Origin: Aquimonas voraii
Lineage (GTDB): Bacteria > Pseudomonadota > Gammaproteobacteria > Xanthomonadales > Xanthomonadaceae
Length of the DNA stretch: 64,000 nucleotides
Assembly: GCF_900101825.1 (NCBI RefSeq)
Contig: NZ_FNAG01000002.1
Span: forward strand, 62,001-126,000
Direction of reading: 5' to 3'
Position 1 is the stretch's first letter; every line of letters begins with the position of its first letter. Under the pieces are notes generated by a model, which saw nothing but the letters and a program-made list of their open reading frames with translations, was not told where the DNA came from and searched no databases. Shown here piece after piece: positions 24,445 through 34,718 of this stretch. Made by a program: the position numbers and the translations under genes.

Positions 24445-25563
24445 TCAGGGCTTCCGGGTGGATGGCCCGGACGGGTTGCGGCGGGCGCGAACGGTCATCA
24501 CGACGGCAGCCACGCACGCGAGAGTCGCCAGGACCAGCAGGACGCAGCCCACCAGCAGCGCCAGTGCGATGTTTTGCAGAAAGGCGAGGGCCGGGACCGG
24601 ATCGCCGGGGCCAGGGAGGGACCCGTTGGAGTGGCTGGCGGAGCTCAGCCAGCCGCTCACTGTGGCGATGGCGGCGAGGCAGGCCGTTGCGATCAGCCCC
24701 AGCCAGATCGGCGGATACGCCCTCAGCAGCCGCCGCAGTCCGAATCGCAGTGCGGGCAGAACCGTCAGGGCGGAGATGCAGAGAAGCCAGAGCAGCAGCA
24801 CGTCTCCGAACTGTGTGAACAGCCAAAGGGGCGACAGCAGTGCGCCGAAGAACGGCTGTCGATACGGCCCAAGTCGCTGTTCCAGCGTGCCGCAGGCACG
24901 GGCCAGCGGATCCATGGCCGCCTGCGCCGGCGCATCGCAGCCGAATGCGTGGAGGGTGTACTCGGCGCTGACGCCACCCAGCAGCGGAAGGCCGAACGCG
25001 AGGCAGAACGCGAACAGCCCGCAGATCAGCAGCGCGCAGGCAAAGGCGACGCCTCCGACGAAGCCCGCTTCCGCGAACAGTTGATCGTGCAGGGCTCGAC
25101 TGTTTGCGAGCGCTTCCTCTGCCTGCTCGTGCTGGCGTGCCGCGATCCAGCGCGCGCGCGCCGCCTCCGGCGTCAGGCCCTGGGGCGTGGAGTGCGGCGG
25201 GCTCCCCCCTCTGGGCGATGCCGGCGCCGGGGTGGAGCGCGTCCGATCCGCACGCAGGCTGAGAATGACCGCTGCGGCCCAGCACAGCAGCAGCGGCCAC
25301 GCCTGGTTGAACAGCACGAACGCGGTTTCCAGCGGTGGCGATGCCTGGGACCAGCGCACGAGTGCGCGCGCAGGCGCTTCCAGTACGCCAGTGCAGCCAG
25401 CCCCGGGGGCGCCGAATCCGAGCGGGCAGCCGAGCGCGGACAGGCCCCATTCGGCCAGCTGCGGACCGAACAGCACCAGCAGGGCGCCCGCCAGCACGCC
25501 ACCGTAGACCAGCAGGCGTGAGCGGGCGCTGGGCCCCCGCGCAAGGCCCGTTTGCCTGCTCAT
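24445..25563 (-). CDS. Multi-pass membrane protein of unknown function
   Basis: A 372-residue integral membrane protein not recognised. From ATG 25563 it has a first span LLVYGGVLAGALLVLFGPQL, a Cys-containing external loop (ALGCPLGFGAPGAGCTG), a second span QAWPLLLCWAAAVILSL, a cytoplasmic Pro/Arg-rich linker and helical stretch (ARARWIAARQHEQAEEALAN), then at least four more spans (FACALLICGLFAFCLAFGLP, FGDVLLLWLLCISALTVLPA, IWLGLIATACLAAIATVSGW, ALALLVGCVLLVLATLACVA). It ends in a short basic tail (VRARRNPSGPSTRKP). The frame is open further upstream, but the extension is Arg/Pro-rich and without hydrophobic pattern, so the later start is preferred. It lies 280 bp downstream of the receiver gene on the same strand. 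Confidence 0.7.
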   Translation of the reverse strand: MSRQTGLARGPSARSRLLVYGGVLAGALLVLFGPQLAEWGLSALGCPLGFGAPGAGCTGVLEAPARALVRWSQASPPLETAFVLFNQAWPLLLCWAAAVILSLRADRTRSTPAPASPRGGSPPHSTPQGLTPEAARARWIAARQHEQAEEALANSRALHDQLFAEAGFVGGVAFACALLICGLFAFCLAFGLPLLGGVSAEYTLHAFGCDAPAQAAMDPLARACGTLEQRLGPYRQPFFGALLSPLWLFTQFGDVLLLWLLCISALTVLPALRFGLRRLLRAYPPIWLGLIATACLAAIATVSGWLSSASHSNGSLPGPGDPVPALAFLQNIALALLVGCVLLVLATLACVAAVVMTVRARRNPSGPSTRKP

Positions 25564-25843
25564 GAGTCTCGCGTCCGACAGTGGGCGCCGTGCGCGTGCA
25601 AAGAAGCGCCTCCTGCGCACGAGAACCGCCGGTGCGGCTGCAGGCGTACGCGGCCGCGGCGGTGCGCGCGCTGTCTTGGCCCTCGCCGACATCCCGCCGG
25701 ATCCGCCACCCGGCTCGCACGTTTGCCCGGTGGCATCAGTGTGGCGGGGCGCGTCCACCCCGGCAAGGCCGCGAAGGCAGGCAGCGGGCTCTCGGGAATC
25801 GTCCTGAGCCTGCGGCGACGTGGCAGGTTGACGGGTGTCGTCA

Positions 25844-26257
25844 TCAACGGCCGGGTGCCAGCGTTGCGCTGGCGGCGACGTGCGTCTGGAAAACGTCGCG
25901 CAGCTGGGCCGCCAGCCGCATCGGATCGAACGGCTTTGCAATCACTGCAATGGCACCGAGCTGCTTCAGATGGGCGATCTCCGACGGGTCAGTCTTGGCC
26001 GTCATGAACGCGACAGGCAGGCGAGTGACAGCGGGGATCTGGCGCAGGGCTTGCAGCGTTGCCGGGCCGTCCATGCCCGGCATCATCACGTCCAAGAGGA
26101 TCAGGTCCGGTGAGAACGCCTCCACCTCAGCCAGCGCTTCAGGGCCGGAGCCGCAGGTCTTGACGACGAGTCTGCCGATCAACTCCAGCGCCAGCCGGGC
26201 GATCTCGTGGATGTCCCGCTCGTCTTCCACGTACAGCACCCGTCGCAGTTCGCGCAT
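25844..26257 (-). CDS. Single-domain response regulator (CheY-like receiver)
   Basis: A 137-residue protein made of one receiver domain: acidic pair VLYVEDERDI (about residues 7-16), phosphoacceptor Asp in DLILLDVMMPGMDGPATLQA, Thr in PVAFMTAKTDP and Lys in AVIAKPFDPMRLAAQ. There is no output domain, so it acts as a diffusible or phosphorelay intermediate. It is divergent from the hybrid kinase at 26.6 kb, across 360 bp, and is the obvious candidate to exchange phosphate with the kinase's Hpt domain. GGAG lies 11 nt before ATG 26257. Confidence 0.88.
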   Translation of the reverse strand: MRELRRVLYVEDERDIHEIARLALELIGRLVVKTCGSGPEALAEVEAFSPDLILLDVMMPGMDGPATLQALRQIPAVTRLPVAFMTAKTDPSEIAHLKQLGAIAVIAKPFDPMRLAAQLRDVFQTHVAASATLAPGR

Positions 26258-26617
26258 GGTTCCGGCTCCAGTCCTTGAGTGGTCGAGGCGCGAGCGTCTG
26301 CGGTCTGGCGCTGCCTCCCCGTGCTCGCGCGCATACGCTCCGATACTTCGGGCGAAAAGGCCAGCATTGCCGGCGTCTCGGCCGATGCCGACCCGCCGCG
26401 GCGTGCTCACGCCATCGATGGGTGAGTCCCCCTCCCGTGGAGGACAGAGCAACGAACACCGCGCGTTGCCGCGGCGCCGAAGCGCTGGGATCGCGTGTGG
26501 TCTGCCGCTCGCTGCTGCAGCCGCGGATCTTCCGCCACCCGCTTTGAAAACGATGGCGGGCCCGTCGCAGGGCGGGGGTGGCGACAAGGACTGCGAAAGC
26601 GTGCGCAGGATCCATGG
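26258..26617. promoter_or_regulatory. Divergent intergenic region, receiver gene and hybrid kinase
   Basis: 360 bp between two genes read outward. It must contain both promoters. No operator palindrome or unmistakable -35/-10 set was found by eye. Confidence 0.35.
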
Positions 26618-29600
26618 ATGCCCGTCCCGGTGAACATGCGGGCGCACGCCGACGCTGCAACCCGCACGTCCTGGCGCCGCTGGCGCTTCTGGGCGGTCGT
26701 GACTGTGGGCGGTGCTCTCTGCAACCTGATGGCGGCGCCGTTGCCCGGCGCGGTGCCGGTCTTGCTGGGAGGCATCGCACCTGCGGTTCTGGCGAAACAC
26801 CTGCATTGGACCTGGGTGTTAACCAGTGCGCTGGCGGTGTCTGCGCCGCTGGTGTCGGGAGAGTGGGCGTGGTTTGCCCTGCTGCAGGGGCTGGTGTTCG
26901 TCGTCGCAGCGGCAAGTCCGACAGTCCTGCGCCAGCTGCCCTGGGTTCTTGCCGCGGTGCTGCTGGCCCCCGCGCTGTACTTGAGTTTCCCCGCACCGTT
27001 CTCGGCGACAGCGTGGCTGTTGGGCGCCCTGAACCTGCTGGTCGGGGTTGCGGTGGCGCACTCTGCCGCGCGCCAACTGTGGGGCTTCGCGCCTTCGCGT
27101 TCGGATCAGGCGCAGCGCAGCCTGGGGGATCAGATCGCGGCAGGCGCCGCGGCGACGCTATGGCCCCTGCTGGTGCTGGCCCTGCTTGCGCTGGCGTTCG
27201 TGGGCTGGCAGATCGAGCTGTGGCGTCGATCCGCTGCGCTGGAGTTGCGCGCCGAGCAGGCGGCCGAGGTCGTGTCCGACCATCTGCAGGCGCACAAGCG
27301 CGCAGTGGCGCAAGTGGCAGCGGATGTCAGCCTGCCAGTGCGGCCGCCGGTGCTGGACGGTCTGCGGCAGACTCATCCGGGCTTTCTCACCCTGCTGGTG
27401 ACCGATGCACAGGGCGAGATCATCGACTTCCGGGCCCCCAGCCCTTTCGGCGCGCTGCGTTCGGTGGAGGATCGCGCGTACTTCCGCGAGCCGCGCCGGA
27501 CCGGTGCGAGCTACATCAGCCCAGTCTTTCGAGGCCGCGGTTTCGGCAGCGACATCCTGGTGGCGGTCAGCGCGCCCTATCGCGATGCGCGGCAGGACTT
27601 CGCCGGCGTGGTCGAGGGATCGCTCTCGCTCGGCGTTCTGAGGGAGCGCCTGCGCAGGATCGCCGAGCAGCATGGGCTTCAACTCGTACTCACCGACGCC
27701 AGCGGCACCGTCGTGCTGTCCACCCTGGACGCGCTGGTTCCTCTGGAGCCGGCCGAGGGGGCCTTGGTCGAGGCCGGTCCGAGATGGCTGTCGTCGCCCC
27801 TCAACGCGGCCAAGCAGCACACGCTCCAGGCGACGACGCTGCCGGATCTCGGCTGGCGCGTGGTGCTGCTCGAGCCCCTTGCGCCCCTGGTGCTTCTGCA
27901 GAACTGGAGCTTTGTTCTGGTCGGCAGCCTGGCTCTGCTGGGTTTGCTCCTGCTGGAGAAGGGCGCGCGTCGGTTCGCCCAACCCTTCGTGCGGCCGCTG
28001 AGGGAGATGGTGGGCCGGATTCGCGAACTCGACCTGGGGGTGCCCCGCACCCTGCAGCCCCTCCGTTTTCGGGCCTCCAGCGCCGAGTTCTCTGCCTTGG
28101 CGGAGGACTTCAACGCGATGGTGCGACGGCTTCGAGATCTCAGCGAGGACCTGCGGAGCGCACTGGATGCACAGGCCCAGCTCAACCGCGAGCTGGAGGC
28201 GCGCGTCGAGGAGCGAACCGCGGATCTCGCCAAGGCGCTGGCCGACGCCGAGCACCTCGCCGAAGCCAAGACCCGCTTCCTGTCGCAAATGAGCCATGAG
28301 CTGCGCACACCGCTGACCGCCATTCTGGGATTCGCCGAGCAGGCCCGGCTGGCGCCCGGCGATGCCCAGCGCAGCGCGCAGGCGCTGGAGGTGGTGGTGC
28401 GCAATGGCCGCCACCTTCTCGGAATCGTCAACGATGTCCTCGATGCCGCGAGAATCGATTCCGGTCAGTTGGCAGTTGTGCTGGAGCCATGTTCGCCACT
28501 GGCATTGGTCGACGATGTCCACGCGCTGTTGGGCCCGGATGCTGAGCTGCGCCACCTGCGTCTGGAGCTGGACTGCGACTGGCCGCTGCCGGCGTCGATC
28601 AGCACCGATCCCCTGCGCCTGCGTCAGGCACTGATCAACCTCGTCGGCAATGCCCTGAAATTCACCGAGCACGGCGAGGTGCGAATCCGCCTTTCGGTCG
28701 TGTCGACGCAGCTGCAGATCGAAGTGTGTGACACCGGCATCGGCATCAGCGCCGAGCAACTGGAACGCCTGTTCAAGCCGTTCGAGCAGGCGGATGTGTC
28801 GGTCACCAGGCGATTCGGCGGCTCCGGGCTCGGGCTGTTCATCAGCAAGCGCTGGATTGAAGCCTTGGGCGGAACGCTCGAGGTGGAGAGCGTCCTGGGT
28901 GCGGGCAGCTGCTTTCGAATCCGCGTGCCGTTCGACAGCGGAGTGGCTTGGATCGCGTCGCGCGAAGCGGCCGTGGACGCCGACCTTGAGGCCCTCACGA
29001 TTCCGCGCCTCGCGGGCCGTGTGCTGGTGGTCGACGATGTCGAGGACTTGCGGGAACTGATTACCCAGACAGTCGCTGCGACCGGGGCCGACTGCGAGAC
29101 CGCGTCGAATGGTGCCGAGGCGGTGGAGCGCGCCCTCGCGCAGCACTTCGATCTGATCCTGTTGGACAAGCACATGCCCATGCTGGACGGCTACAGCGCG
29201 ATGCGGCAGTTGCGCGAATCGGGCTACACGCGCGCGATTGCGGCACTGACCGCCGACGTGATCGAACACGAATCGCCTGACGGGCTTGCCATCGGCTTCG
29301 ACGCCATGCTGGCCAAGCCGATCGATCGCAGTCGCTTGTATTCGGTGCTGGCCAGATTCCTGCCCGCGGGTGACGGAGATACTGCCGAAGCAGCTGCCGC
29401 TGGCGCTGCGGACCTCACCCCGGAGGCGCTCGCGCTTTCCGCGGCTTTCGCCGAGATCCGCGCGCGCTACGGCGGGCGCCTGCTTGAGGAGTGCGAGGCC
29501 TTGGCGCAAGAGGCATCCGAGTTCGACCTCGACGCCGTCAGGCTGAGGTTGCATACCCTCAAGGGCTCGGCCGGGACGTTCGGATTCCCCGAAGTGAGCG

Positions 29601-29740
29601 CGGCGGCCGCTGAGGCCGAGGCCGCGCTCAAGGAGCAGGTATCGATCACCCCCGGGCGTCTCGATGGGCTGCTTGCACCGGTCGTTCAAGCCCTGCGGGC
29701 TGCGGGGCGCGACCGGCCCGACGCGAGCCCTGCCGCATGA
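26618..29740 (+). CDS. Membrane hybrid histidine kinase with REC and Hpt domains
   Basis: 1040 residues. Hydrophobic spans fill about 20-165 (MASE1-like cluster), another span precedes a periplasmic Cache-like sensor (about 205-425; HPGFLTLLVTDAQGEIIDFR, VEDRAYFREPRRTGASYISP), and a span (SFVLVGSLALLGLLLLEKGA) leads to HAMP and a coiled coil (LNRELEARVEERTADLAKAL). HisKA: FLSQMSHELRTPLTAILGF (His about 560). HATPase: NLVGNALKFTEHG, DTGIGIS, FGGSGLGLFISK. REC at about 800-915 with LILLDKHMPMLDG. Hpt near the end with RLHTLKGSAGTFGF. It is thus a full phosphorelay minus the final receiver, which the divergent neighbour supplies. AGGA is 7 nt before ATG 26618. The ligand is unknown. Confidence 0.9.
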   Translation: MPVPVNMRAHADAATRTSWRRWRFWAVVTVGGALCNLMAAPLPGAVPVLLGGIAPAVLAKHLHWTWVLTSALAVSAPLVSGEWAWFALLQGLVFVVAAASPTVLRQLPWVLAAVLLAPALYLSFPAPFSATAWLLGALNLLVGVAVAHSAARQLWGFAPSRSDQAQRSLGDQIAAGAAATLWPLLVLALLALAFVGWQIELWRRSAALELRAEQAAEVVSDHLQAHKRAVAQVAADVSLPVRPPVLDGLRQTHPGFLTLLVTDAQGEIIDFRAPSPFGALRSVEDRAYFREPRRTGASYISPVFRGRGFGSDILVAVSAPYRDARQDFAGVVEGSLSLGVLRERLRRIAEQHGLQLVLTDASGTVVLSTLDALVPLEPAEGALVEAGPRWLSSPLNAAKQHTLQATTLPDLGWRVVLLEPLAPLVLLQNWSFVLVGSLALLGLLLLEKGARRFAQPFVRPLREMVGRIRELDLGVPRTLQPLRFRASSAEFSALAEDFNAMVRRLRDLSEDLRSALDAQAQLNRELEARVEERTADLAKALADAEHLAEAKTRFLSQMSHELRTPLTAILGFAEQARLAPGDAQRSAQALEVVVRNGRHLLGIVNDVLDAARIDSGQLAVVLEPCSPLALVDDVHALLGPDAELRHLRLELDCDWPLPASISTDPLRLRQALINLVGNALKFTEHGEVRIRLSVVSTQLQIEVCDTGIGISAEQLERLFKPFEQADVSVTRRFGGSGLGLFISKRWIEALGGTLEVESVLGAGSCFRIRVPFDSGVAWIASREAAVDADLEALTIPRLAGRVLVVDDVEDLRELITQTVAATGADCETASNGAEAVERALAQHFDLILLDKHMPMLDGYSAMRQLRESGYTRAIAALTADVIEHESPDGLAIGFDAMLAKPIDRSRLYSVLARFLPAGDGDTAEAAAAGAADLTPEALALSAAFAEIRARYGGRLLEECEALAQEASEFDLDAVRLRLHTLKGSAGTFGFPEVSAAAAEAEAALKEQVSITPGRLDGLLAPVVQALRAAGRDRPDASPAA

Positions 29741-30501
29741 GCACGCGCCCGGGCGTTCGACCCTGTGGCAACGCGTCCGACGCCGGAATCTGCGCGCACG
29801 GGCGGCGAGGGCAGGCGCAGCCACGTCGCGAGAGCTGGTCTTGCCGTTCCCCTGCCAAGTGCTGAGCCTGTTCGCGCGCGGCGAAGGGCGCGCTCAAGGA
29901 TCGCGTTGGCAGTCGCGGGAACCTGTGCGAGCGAGCCGGTGCCCGGGTTGCCCAGGCAAGGGCGGAACACGGCAGGGACCGACGCAATCCGCTCGAAGCG
30001 TGGGAGAAACCCGGATGCCGTAGCGACGGCGGCATCAGGCGCGAGGCAAAGCGCGCTGCGCGAATTCCATGGCGTCGAACGGGCCCAATGAGCGCGGGAT
30101 TCGCGTAGCGCGGCCGTCATGGGGGCAGAGACCGCCGCCCTCGGCGGGTGGTTCTTCAGATGCTCCCAGCCCTATGCGCTGGCGATGGGAGCTCTCCGTG
30201 CCGGGACCGCGTGCCAAAGGCGAGTCTGATCAAGTCCCGCCTAGCCTGGATCCGTGGTCGCGAGTCCAGCACAGGTTCGGGCTGGTTCGGCCGCTAGGGG
30301 CGACGCCTTTGCTTCGCTCGGTCACGCTGGAGCAAGCATCGCGTGCTCGATTCGCGGGCGCGCCCTCCATGGCGTGCGACAAGGCCGGATTCTTCAGCGT
30401 TGCCCAGAGCCACGCGCCGCAGTCGCGCGCCCGTATCGGCGCACTGCCCGGCCTTGGCCAGGCCAGGCTATGGAAAGACAGCGTCCTGCCGATGCGCGCG
30501 A
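29741..30501. other. 761 bp region without a recognisable gene
   Basis: The longest gene-free stretch in the window. Several short frames exist on both strands but none has a sensible start, domain or codon pattern. A seven-base inverted repeat GCTCCCA/TGGGAGC at about 30156-30192 is the only structure noted. It lies between two convergent sensory genes. Confidence 0.4.
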
Positions 30502-33339
30502 TCAGGTCTGGGCAAAGACGAAGCGGTCGGCGATTTCACTCAGGCGCTGGGTTTCCGAACTCAGGGCCTCAGCCGCGGCGGCGACTTCTTCGACCAGGGC
30601 AGCATTGGCCTGGGTGGCCTGATCCATCTGGGTGACCGCACGGTTGACCTCGGTGATGCCGCGCGCCTGTTCGGCGGCGGCCGCGCTGATCTCGGCGACG
30701 ATGCCGGCCACGCGCTGCGAGGAGTTGACGATTTCGTCCATCCGGCTGCCCGCCTGCTGCACCAGCAGGGAGCCGGATTCGATCTTGCTCGCGGTGTCGT
30801 TGATCAGGGTGGCGATTTCCTTGGCGGCATTGGCCGAGCGCTGGGCCAGCGCGCGCACCTCGCTGGCGACGACGGCGAAGCCGCGGCCCTGTTCGCCGGC
30901 GCGGGCGGCTTCCACCGCGGCGTTGAGCGCCAGGATGTTGGTCTGGAAGGCGATGCCGTCGATGGTCGAGATGATGTCCGCCATCTGGCGGGAGGCCGCC
31001 TCGATGCCCTGCATCGTCGCCACCACCTGGGCGACGACCTTGCCGCCGTCCTCCGCGACGGCCGTGGCCCGGCTGGCCAGCGCATTGGCCTGCTGGGCGT
31101 TGTCGGCGGTGTGTTTGACCGTGGAGGTGATTTCCTCAAGCGCCGAGGCGGTCTCCTCGATGCTGGCGGCGGCCTGCTCGGTGCGCTGCGAGAGATCGGC
31201 ATTGCCCTGCGAGATCTCGCCCGCGGACACATCGATCTGCCGCACCGCGGCCTGGATGTCGCCGATCACCGAGGACAGGGCTTCGGAGGTGCGGTTGACG
31301 TTGGCATTGATCTCGCCGAATTTGCCCAGCAGCACCGCATTCGAGCGCACGCCCAGTCGACCTTCAGCGAGCGCCTCCATCACCACTTCGACCTGCGACA
31401 GCGCCTGGTCGGTAGTGCCGATCAGGTTGTTGACGATTTCGGCCAGCTCGACGAAACGCTCGTCGTTCACGGCCACCTCGACCCGCGCGTTGAGGAAGCC
31501 GGCGGCGGCACGCTGCACGATGTTGCGAAGACCGTGGCGGAAGTTCGATTCCGCGGTTCGGTCCAGCCATTCCAGGGCGGTGCCGATGCGCTTGCCCTCG
31601 GCATCGAACACCGGATTCGCGAACAGCTCGAACACGCGGCTGCCCACGCGAATGCGCCCGAAGTGCGTGTGCTTGAGATCGGCGATGATCCCGCGCTGCT
31701 TGCGGGGATCCTTGTGGAACTGATCGAAATTCGAGCCCAGCACCTTGCTGGCGGCGAAGCCGGGCAGGTGGGCGGCGATCTCCTGCTCGGCATCGCCCAG
31801 TGTCTTCGACACCGCTTGGTTCATGTAGACGATGACGCCCTCGTCATCGGCCACCATCATGCCGCCGGAGGCGACATCGAGTGCCGCGCGGATGCGCGCG
31901 TTCTCCGCGGCGACCTTGGCCTCGCGCTCGATGCGCTCCTTCAGCTCGCGCTGCATGGTGTCGAGCGATCGGACGAGATCGCTGACCTCGTCCTGGCCGT
32001 GGGCGACGAGCCGGTTGTCCAGCTGCAGGCGGGCGATGCGGGCTGCGGCCTGCTGCGCATTCAGGATCGGACGCACGATACGTCGGGCGAACAGGCCGCT
32101 GGCGAATGCGGCGATCACCGCCACCGCCAGCACCGCCAGGCCCACCAGCCAGACCAGCCGCCGCGCCGCCGCGTAGGCGCTGTCGGTGTCGTAGGTGGCG
32201 AGGATGGCCCAGTCCAGCGCCGGGCCGACGCTGACGCGACGTCCGCTGACCAGGGCCTCGCGGCCGTCCAGGGTTTCGCCCAAGCCGCTGAAGTCCTGAC
32301 CGGAGAGCACGCTTTCGATGGCCGCCTTTTGCAGGCGCGACGACTCGGGCTGGGCGAAATGGCTGGCGACCGTGAAGCGGGCGTCGCCGAGACGCGAGTC
32401 GGAGCGCAGCAGCCGGTCGGGACCGACAAGAAACACATCCTGGCCCTCGCGCAGGCCGGCGGAATCCGAGACGATTTCGGAAATGCGCTTCAGGCTGATC
32501 TGCACGATGACCACGCCGATGGCCGTACCGCCGTCGAGAACGGGGCTGGCCAGGAACATCGCCGGCGATTCGTAGCTGGGCCCGTAGGGCGCGTAGTCGT
32601 CCACCGCGATCGCGCCGGGCTGATCGAGTGCCAGCCCGGCCCGCGCCACCCGCGCCAGACCGGTGTCGCGCCAGGGGCCGTTGAACAGGTTGGTCGCGTA
32701 GTCCAGCTCCTTGAACACGCTGTAGACCACGTTGCCTTCGGTGTCGACGAGGAAGATGTCGTAGTACTCGCTGCGCTGCTGGTGCGAGCGGTAGATCGGG
32801 TGGTAGAGGGCGTGGGTCTGGCCGTAGTCGGTGCTGCCCGGCAGGGCGATCATGCCGTCCTTCTGACCCAGCGGTGCGGGGTTGTTGGCGATGAAGAGCT
32901 TCTGCAGCTCGGCCGCGGCCGGCGGCAGCGCGGCCGCAAACGCCGTGCCCTCGGGGCCGGCACTCTGGTTGGTCTCGCGATAGGCGGCCCCGAAGACCTG
33001 GTCGACGAAGCCGGCGACGGCCGCACGCGCCTCGACCGTGGCTGTGTCGAGATCGGCGTTCGCACCCAGCTCCTGCTCGAGAAAGGTCTGGAAGCCGGCG
33101 GTGAACGCGGGCAGGGCCTGTCGGCTCATCTGGCTCTCGGCCAGGGCCATGACGTCGCGGCGCACGGAATCGAGATAAGCGGCGATCTTTGAACCCTTGA
33201 GCCCGGCCTGCGAGTCCAGCGTGTTGGCGGCCGATTTCTCAAGCAGGCTGCGGCTCTGCTGACTGGCGAAAACGCCCAGCAGGACCAGCGGCAGCAGGCT
33301 GATCAGCAGCGTGAACAGGATCAGGCGATTGCGAAGCAT
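30502..33339 (-). CDS. Methyl-accepting chemotaxis protein with dCache and PAS domains
   Basis: 945 residues. A first span ([20 protein letters not shown]) and a second at about 395-415 ([20 protein letters not shown]) bracket a large periplasmic dCache-like sensor, with [20 protein letters not shown] and the substrate-side [18 protein letters not shown] follows ([20 protein letters not shown]), then a cytoplasmic PAS module ([40 protein letters not shown]), a second HAMP-like helix pair and the MCP signalling hairpin with tip [20 protein letters not shown] and [20 protein letters not shown]. No CheR-binding pentapeptide ends the protein. It lies alone; the cytoplasmic half is closely similar to the receptor at 51.1-54.1 kb. 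Confidence 0.93.
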   Translation of the reverse strand: MLRNRLILFTLLISLLPLVLLGVFASQQSRSLLEKSAANTLDSQAGLKGSKIAAYLDSVRRDVMALAESQMSRQALPAFTAGFQTFLEQELGANADLDTATVEARAAVAGFVDQVFGAAYRETNQSAGPEGTAFAAALPPAAAELQKLFIANNPAPLGQKDGMIALPGSTDYGQTHALYHPIYRSHQQRSEYYDIFLVDTEGNVVYSVFKELDYATNLFNGPWRDTGLARVARAGLALDQPGAIAVDDYAPYGPSYESPAMFLASPVLDGGTAIGVVIVQISLKRISEIVSDSAGLREGQDVFLVGPDRLLRSDSRLGDARFTVASHFAQPESSRLQKAAIESVLSGQDFSGLGETLDGREALVSGRRVSVGPALDWAILATYDTDSAYAAARRLVWLVGLAVLAVAVIAAFASGLFARRIVRPILNAQQAAARIARLQLDNRLVAHGQDEVSDLVRSLDTMQRELKERIEREAKVAAENARIRAALDVASGGMMVADDEGVIVYMNQAVSKTLGDAEQEIAAHLPGFAASKVLGSNFDQFHKDPRKQRGIIADLKHTHFGRIRVGSRVFELFANPVFDAEGKRIGTALEWLDRTAESNFRHGLRNIVQRAAAGFLNARVEVAVNDERFVELAEIVNNLIGTTDQALSQVEVVMEALAEGRLGVRSNAVLLGKFGEINANVNRTSEALSSVIGDIQAAVRQIDVSAGEISQGNADLSQRTEQAAASIEETASALEEITSTVKHTADNAQQANALASRATAVAEDGGKVVAQVVATMQGIEAASRQMADIISTIDGIAFQTNILALNAAVEAARAGEQGRGFAVVASEVRALAQRSANAAKEIATLINDTASKIESGSLLVQQAGSRMDEIVNSSQRVAGIVAEISAAAAEQARGITEVNRAVTQMDQATQANAALVEEVAAAAEALSSETQRLSEIADRFVFAQT

Positions 33340-33743
33340 GTTCTCTCCCGTGAGTGCGGGCGCCGAATTGATCCTCGCCCCTGTTGGGGACAGGACGTGT
33401 GCAAAACGTGTGCGCGTTCAGGAGGACAATCGGCTGGCGCTGCGGGGGCGTCCGCAGCGGGTCCGCTGCGCGGGCCGTGGGTTGGCCGGCATGGGCCATG
33501 CGCAGGGCTTCAACCAGGACGCACCAAGGTTCTCGCGCGGGCGATCGGAGAGCCTGCTGGCCGCCCGCCAGCGTCCTCAAGCCATGGCCATCAGCGGAGA
33601 GGGATGGACCAGGAGGGGCACAGACCGCGTCCGCGGCGCCCGGCCCAGGACCGAGGTCGCTGGCAGCCTGCGGGCCCGGCAGGCACGCTCCATCGTCCTA
33701 CCGCGGTCGCCACAAGCGCCGCGGCCGGTGGGGGCCCGCGGGC
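33340..33743. other. 404 bp intergenic region
   Basis: Between the chemoreceptor gene and the end of pxpC, both on the minus strand. The receptor promoter must lie in its left part. A GCCCCTGTTGGGGAC hairpin is seen near 33379-33393, and a GGCCCGCGGGCC palindrome close to the end of pxpC may help termination. No gene is seen. Confidence 0.35.
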
Positions 33744-34718
33744 CTACTCGCCCATGACCTGCTGTGCCGCCAGGCGCAGCTTCTGCAGGTGACGCTCCAT
33801 CTGCCGCAGCCGGTCGATCGCGGTCTCGGGGCTGGCGGGCAAGAAACGCAGGGTCTCGCCGGGGGCGAGCTGGGCCAGGCGCGGCAGGTCGGCGCGGGCG
33901 ACGTGGCCGATGCGCGGGTAGCCGCCAACGGTCTGCGCGTCGGCCAGCAGCAGGATGGGGCCGCCCTCCGGCGGCAGCTGCAGGGTGCCGGGCACCACCG
34001 GCTCGGACAGGCCGGGCGCGGGCTCGGCGAGTTCCAGCGCCGGGCCTTCCAGCCGCAGGCCCATGCGGTTCGAGCGCGCCGACACGCGCCAGGCGGTTTC
34101 GTGCAGCAGGTCGGTGTCGGCGAGCGTGTCGCGGCCCGGCAGCAGCAGGGCTTCGGCGGGCTGGTCGAGTTCCAGCACCGGGGCCGGGTTGGCCCACCAG
34201 CGCGCCATGCGCACGCCGATGTCGGCGCGCGGCCAGCTGCGGCCGGCCAAGCTCATGCCGCGCAGGCGCAGGCGGTCGCCTTCCTGCAGGGGGCGGCCGG
34301 CCAGCGCCGGAAAGCCCGAGCCCGGCAGGCAGCCGCGCCCGCCGAGCACCGCCGGCACATCAAGGCCGCCGGCGAAGGCGAGGTAGCCGCGCGCACCGCG
34401 CTGCACGCGGCCGATGCGCAGTTCGCTGCCGGCGCCGAGCCGCAGCGGCCGCCACATCGGCAGCGCGAGTTCGTTGACCTCGACCTCGAAGCGGCCGCCG
34501 CAGATCGCGATCACCACGTCGTGGGCGAAGCGCAGGCAGGGGCCGGTCAGGGTGAACTCCAGCGCGGCGGCCTCGTCAGGGTTGCCGACCAGGGCATTGG
34601 CGGCGCGCAGACTGAAGGTATCGAGCGCGCCGCCCACGGGTACGCCGATCGCGCGCTGGCCCGGGCGGCCCAGGTCCTGCACCGTGCTCATCAGGCCGGG
34701 CTTCAGCACCTCGATCAT
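33744..34718 (-). CDS. pxpC: 5-oxoprolinase subunit PxpC / biotin-dependent carboxyltransferase family
   Basis: A 324-residue protein of the carboxyltransferase subunit C family: MIEVLKPGLMSTVQDLGRPG (the hallmark 'xxPGxxTTVQDxGR.G'), GVPVGGALDTFSLRAANALV, GYLAFAGGLDVPAVLGGRGC and SNRMGLRLEGPALEL, then SEPVVPGTLQLPPEGGPILL and GGYPRIGHVARADL. With PxpB (and PxpA) it hydrolyses 5-oxoproline with ATP. ATG 34718 overlaps the pxpB stop by 4 bp (ATGA), which fixes the start. Residue matches and length are typical. No pxpA gene is present in the window. Confidence 0.9.
   Translation of the reverse strand: MIEVLKPGLMSTVQDLGRPGQRAIGVPVGGALDTFSLRAANALVGNPDEAAALEFTLTGPCLRFAHDVVIAICGGRFEVEVNELALPMWRPLRLGAGSELRIGRVQRGARGYLAFAGGLDVPAVLGGRGCLPGSGFPALAGRPLQEGDRLRLRGMSLAGRSWPRADIGVRMARWWANPAPVLELDQPAEALLLPGRDTLADTDLLHETAWRVSARSNRMGLRLEGPALELAEPAPGLSEPVVPGTLQLPPEGGPILLLADAQTVGGYPRIGHVARADLPRLAQLAPGETLRFLPASPETAIDRLRQMERHLQKLRLAAQQVMGE

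Noticed and set aside
27158-29824. An 888-codon minus-strand open frame over the hybrid kinase
   Set aside because: No domain pattern; the plus strand carries HisKA, HATPase, REC and Hpt motifs.
30343-33192. A 949-codon plus-strand open frame over the first chemoreceptor
   Set aside because: Antisense shadow; the minus strand has unmistakable HAMP and MCP motifs.
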